Part shown: piece after piece, positions 60,423 to 64,000 of the stretch | Numbering within the stretch: the first letter of the stretch is position 1 | Layout of the letters: each line of letters opens with the position of its first letter | Source: Garcia nutans | Taxonomy: Eukaryota > Streptophyta > Magnoliopsida > Malpighiales > Euphorbiaceae | Assembly (NCBI GenBank): GCA_947685225.1 | Contig: CANTUV010000035.1 | Coordinates: forward strand, 4,099,501-4,163,500 | DNA length: 64,000 nucleotides | Direction: 5' to 3' | Translations under genes and position numbers: made by a program | Notes under the pieces: model-generated | Told to the model about the DNA's origin: nothing | Database searches by the model: none | The model's input: the letters and a program-made list of their open reading frames with translations, nothing else

Positions 60423-63220
60423 ATGCACTCGATTGTCCTTCTCCAACTTATCCATCTTCCTCTCACGCGCCTACGCGCCGCTGCTGTATCTCCTGCCGTT
60501 TCCTTCTCTCATCAGTTGCCGTTCCTTCTTCCGTTCCGCTCGGGCCAGAGACTCTTTCCTTTATCCGCCATTTCGTTCCCTCGTCGGTCCTCCGCTATCG
60601 CCGCAGGTGGCACTTTGATGGCTAATTCCGTACCGGTCCGTCACCTTATCCTCTATTTCATCTTAATATTCTTTAATTAATTTAATTAACTGAGTAATTA
60701 AGTAATACTGGAAGTTAAGAGTTCTCATTTCTGTATAGCTAGCATTTCAATTTGGAGGTTCGTGATTAGTTAATTAATCAATTCATTTTATTTTAATGAT
60801 CGATTACTTAGGAATTGCGAGCTTAGGTTTTTCTAATCATGTCAATGAATGCATGCGACTTGATTTTGCTTTATCGGAATGAATATTTTAGCTATCAGTA
60901 AAGATTAGGGGACGAGCACTTAGCTTAAGATTTGGTTCTTGCAATTTTTGTGGTGAAAAATGTGAGTTAAGTAGCACTGATGTATATGAAATCCTATAAG
61001 TTCTGCGTCCTTCGTCATACAGCCTGTTTTAATGCAGTTTGAATGATTTGGAGTGATAGTTCATATGCTGGTCAGTGTTGTTGATCTTAGCATATTTTCA
61101 CCAGGAAATAGTGTTGAATTTGGTCTTTTGATTGACTGAAATGCTTTTCTATAGTTCCTGCAATAGGGAAAATATTATTGTCCCTTGGTTTTGGCCAGAG
61201 TGATAGATTTTTGGGTTAAGGATGGGATTGGGGTTCTGCCCTACATTCAGAACTTGCTATCATGAGCATGAGAAGGTTGTGCTCGTTGATGTACCTAGTC
61301 TCAATTTTGAGAATTGAGCTTTCTTGTTCTTATTCTTATCCTTCTTTAGTTCATGTATTTCTCGACCTCTTCCATTTTCTGTTTATGCTTGTTTTTACTG
61401 GATCTGCTGATATGCAGCCAAAAAGTGGAGTGTATACTGTTGGTGACTTTATGACGAAGAAAGAGGATTTGCATGTGGTGAAACCAACGACCACAGTGGA
61501 TGAAGGTATTTTCAGATTAGCAACCTTATATGCTGGAGTATACCATAATATTTTCTCCCACTGATGTACAATCATTTGTGCCAACAGCCTTGCAAGCACT
61601 TGTGGAACACAGAATTACAGGTTTTCCTGTGATTGATGATAACTGGAAACTAGTAAGTTCTCCTTTGCCCTTGCACTGGCTCCCTTCTCCTATTAGCATG
61701 AGTTAGGGTTTTTAGGTCTGCAAATTCTGTCATTTTTTTTCTAAAATTTTTGGTTCTCGAGTAAATGAGAACCTTTAATATTTGGTTACACATTTAAAGA
61801 CCAGAAAGGCTCCAAGTAATATGGTTATTTGCAGGCGTTGGCTCGAGCTTTAGTCTGTTGTTTGTTGGCTCCTCAATTGGTTGAGGATACTGTTATTGGC
61901 CTTGAAATAAACAGACTAAAAGGCTTTGATATCAATAATCAATGCTGGATTTATCAAAATGAATATGCATGTATACTTTTCATGTTCCTATTTTGTCTTA
62001 ATTTCTTTTTTCTCTTATCACATGAATTATTAGGCACCTTCTTTCAAATAATTCTAACCTTCCCTTCTTTTGAGATGTTAACTTCAGTGTCTTGATCAAC
62101 ATAATTGCATTATTTGTATGAGCTGATTAAATCTATATATATTTGTGGGAACAATTAGAAGGTTCTTTTGCTGTTGCAGGTTGGTCTTGTGTCGGATTAT
62201 GACTTGTTAGCTTTGGACTCTATATCAGGTAATTTATATTCATTTTGCCTATAAAAGCCAATTGACTTCCCTGTTTCTCAGTGGTTATATTTTCTTTGAT
62301 TAAAATACTCTGGATAGAATTAGTAAGCATAAACACATCATGCGAATCAAAATTGTGATTTAATCTTTGCATCATATTTATAGTTCTTCTGGAGAAGGCA
62401 TTTACCATTTTCTTCTTGGAACTTACAATATTTTTTATCTAAAGAAAACAAAAGTAGGCATATTTATCTTAGGCACAAATCTCTTGTTTTGCTTTGCATT
62501 TTGATGTTGTACTAAGAATGTACCCATGTATTATCCTATTGAGACCTTAGCCTGTATGATCTAATTTTGTCTTTATCACAGATGTAATAATCAATGTTGG
62601 CATACACCTATGAAGTAATAAAAATTTCTATTTTTGGGTATGCTTCATCATATAGCTGTGGGTGACAAACTATTTGATACTCCATATGACAAGTAGTGGA
62701 CATTCTTCTTCAAAATAGTTTACAGCTACACTGATCATTGCTGTGTTTAAAACTGGGCTGGATCATATGATCTGTCTGGCTAAACCAGGAATTGTACTTG
62801 TGGTCCAATAGTTAGAACTGTAAAAAAGGTTGAACAGAAGAGAAGCAATCAAACTTGATTTGAGTAAGACTTATGTCATTATGAAAGCAAAAAAAAAAAG
62901 GAAGTAAAAGTAAATAGAAATGGGAAGAATCTGAGCTTGCTTAGATTGTGTCTTTTTATTTTTTCCTTTGGCAGTGATTTATGCATTATGGCTAGTATTC
63001 TAGTTTAGAACTTAAAAATTAGTATTGGATTTTTTCCCTTTCTTTTTTAGGGGTTTTTGCTCATCAATGAAACAGGAATATGGTTGTTTTTAATTCAGCA
63101 GGGAAATTAGAAGTGTTGTCCTTCTGCTACATTTCTTACATGTGAATATTTTCTATATTTCAACTAGGTGGCGGAAGAACTGATAACAGCATGTTTCCAG
63201 AGGTTGACAGCACTTGGAAA
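60423..63220 (+). CDS. Chloroplast CBS-domain protein (CBSX1/CBSX2 type), 5' five exons, partial
   Basis: CBSX proteins are small plastid proteins with a pair of CBS motifs that bind adenosine ligands and activate thioredoxins. Exons: 60423-60635, 61418-61505, 61588-61652, 62180-62228, 63168-63220, all GT-AG, summing to 156 codons in frame. The start is the ATG at 60423, the first ATG of the open frame. Residues 1 to about 70 are rich in S, R, L and P with no acidic residues (transit-peptide-like). The mature part begins near SGVYTVGDFMTKKEDLHVVK and contains the first CBS motif: PTTTVDEALQALVEHRITGF, PVIDDNWKLVGLVSDYDLLA, LDSISGGGRTDNSMFPEVDS, TWK. The family continues with a linker and the second CBS motif; I find no such exon before 64000, so intron 5 exceeds 780 bp and the rest lies outside the window. 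CBSX1 and CBSX2 cannot be told apart here. Confidence 0.93.
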
Positions 63221-64000
63221 GTATGTTAAAATTGTCTTTGAAACAGTTGCATTACACATGGACATAGAACACGCATCTATTAATTGTAGTTAATGTCTTT
63301 GGACATTTGTTTCATAAGTACATCTGTGACGCTTTCTCTGCTGCAAGGAATATCTGCACCTGTTTTCTTCTTTCTCATTGTCATCTTTGAATCATTGTGT
63401 CAAGAAGGTTTTGATCTTTTTATCAGTTGGTCAGCCATATGCTTTTTTTTTGCTTGCTGTATAATATTATTTGCTGGGTGTCTATATTCCTATTGTGTTG
63501 ATTTTACTTTTCGGTCTTCTCTTTGTCTTTTTTGGTCAAGTTCAATCAAACTTGTCCTTACCTTTTCACAAAAGGGTTTTTGTTGCACATAATTGAATTG
63601 TGTGATGAAGCTTTCCTTTAACTTCTTTATTTTTTAATAGCTTTGATATGTATACTTCTCCTTTCCTCCTATGTGAAATAGTTTTCAGGCAATCAATTTT
63701 TCAGTTGTGACCTCAAAATTGGCAAACGAACTATTATCTTTTGTGGAGTCAAACACTAAAGAGTTCCTGTCTTGCAAGCACTTCTCTGAACTTCTAGTAA
63801 ATCTACTTAAATTTCATATAGAATACACATTGCAGCAGTACAAGAAAGTTCTGACCTGTAGATTCTATCAGTACAAAGAAATGCAGTAAAAAAAATGTTC
63901 TATTACTTTATTCTTTGTACTGAAATTCTTGGTAAAAAAAACCTATCTCACTAATTCAGAGTCATCATAGTGTTGGTTGCATGACACTATATAAGTTGTA
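63221..64000 (+). other. CBSX intron 5, running to the window end
   Basis: Starts GTATGTT after the exon ending TTGGAAA. T-rich throughout with many short frames but no recognisable CBS-domain exon. The window ends inside this intron. Confidence 0.8.

Noticed and set aside
61829..62095. An extra CBSX exon starting after TTTGCAG at 61835
   Set aside because: The reading (ALARALVCCLLAPQLVEDTV) has no place in the CBS domain; exons 3 and 4 join in frame without it.
1..64000. CRISPR arrays, bacterial-type operons, attachment sites or replication origins
   Set aside because: The window is plant nuclear DNA with introns. None of the repeats has the spacer-repeat regularity of CRISPR, and prokaryotic signals do not apply.

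Overview
The window is AT-rich nuclear DNA from a plant. Genes have canonical GT-AG introns, and the accessory sequence comes from Ty1/copia, CACTA, PIF/Harbinger, hAT, LINE and tRNA-derived SINE families. Protein details (an AP2 gene with a miR172 site, a plastid-type CBSX protein, a class-II-like poly(A)-binding protein) point to a eudicot. A Malpighiales/Euphorbiaceae source is a guess from sequence feel only. Because the exons are short, the genes below were assembled by hand from splice signals and family homology. Several apparent open-frame starts in this window are TTG, not ATG, and were not used as starts.

Layout: (1) 1-4850, AT-rich intergenic DNA. (2) 5062-7905, minus strand, a complete ten-exon APETALA2 gene (524 codons) with two AP2 domains and a miR172 target site. 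(3) 8.3-29.5 kb, a long gene-poor stretch holding a 669-bp hAT-type MITE (13135-13803), a near-perfect 44-nt-arm foldback (22457-22552) and a 72-nt-arm inverted repeat (9553-9780). (4) 29530-51323, minus strand, a nine-exon poly(A)-binding protein pseudogene stretched to 21.8 kb. A copia element (39044-45865) and a PIF/Harbinger element (46291-50953) lie in its intron 1, and a CACTA element (31804-37500) in its intron 4. Removing the three elements leaves about 4.6 kb, a normal plant PABP gene size. The exons carry frameshifts, stops and two destroyed splice sites. (5) 51.9-59.6 kb, a repeat graveyard: a SINE with a 24-nt target duplication, LINE fragments in both orientations, an old GC-richer repeat family, and a probable 2.1-kb solo LTR nested inside one copy of that family. 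(6) 60423 to the window end, plus strand, the first five exons of a chloroplast CBS-domain protein (CBSX1/2 type). The gene continues past the window.

The two intact genes are functionally unrelated: floral organ identity/phase-change transcription, and redox regulation by adenosine-ligand sensing in plastids. No novel multi-gene system was found. The most unusual content is the dissected PABP locus, the CACTA element with a roughly 195-bp TATA-containing subterminal array, the foldback at 22.5 kb and the nested LTR.
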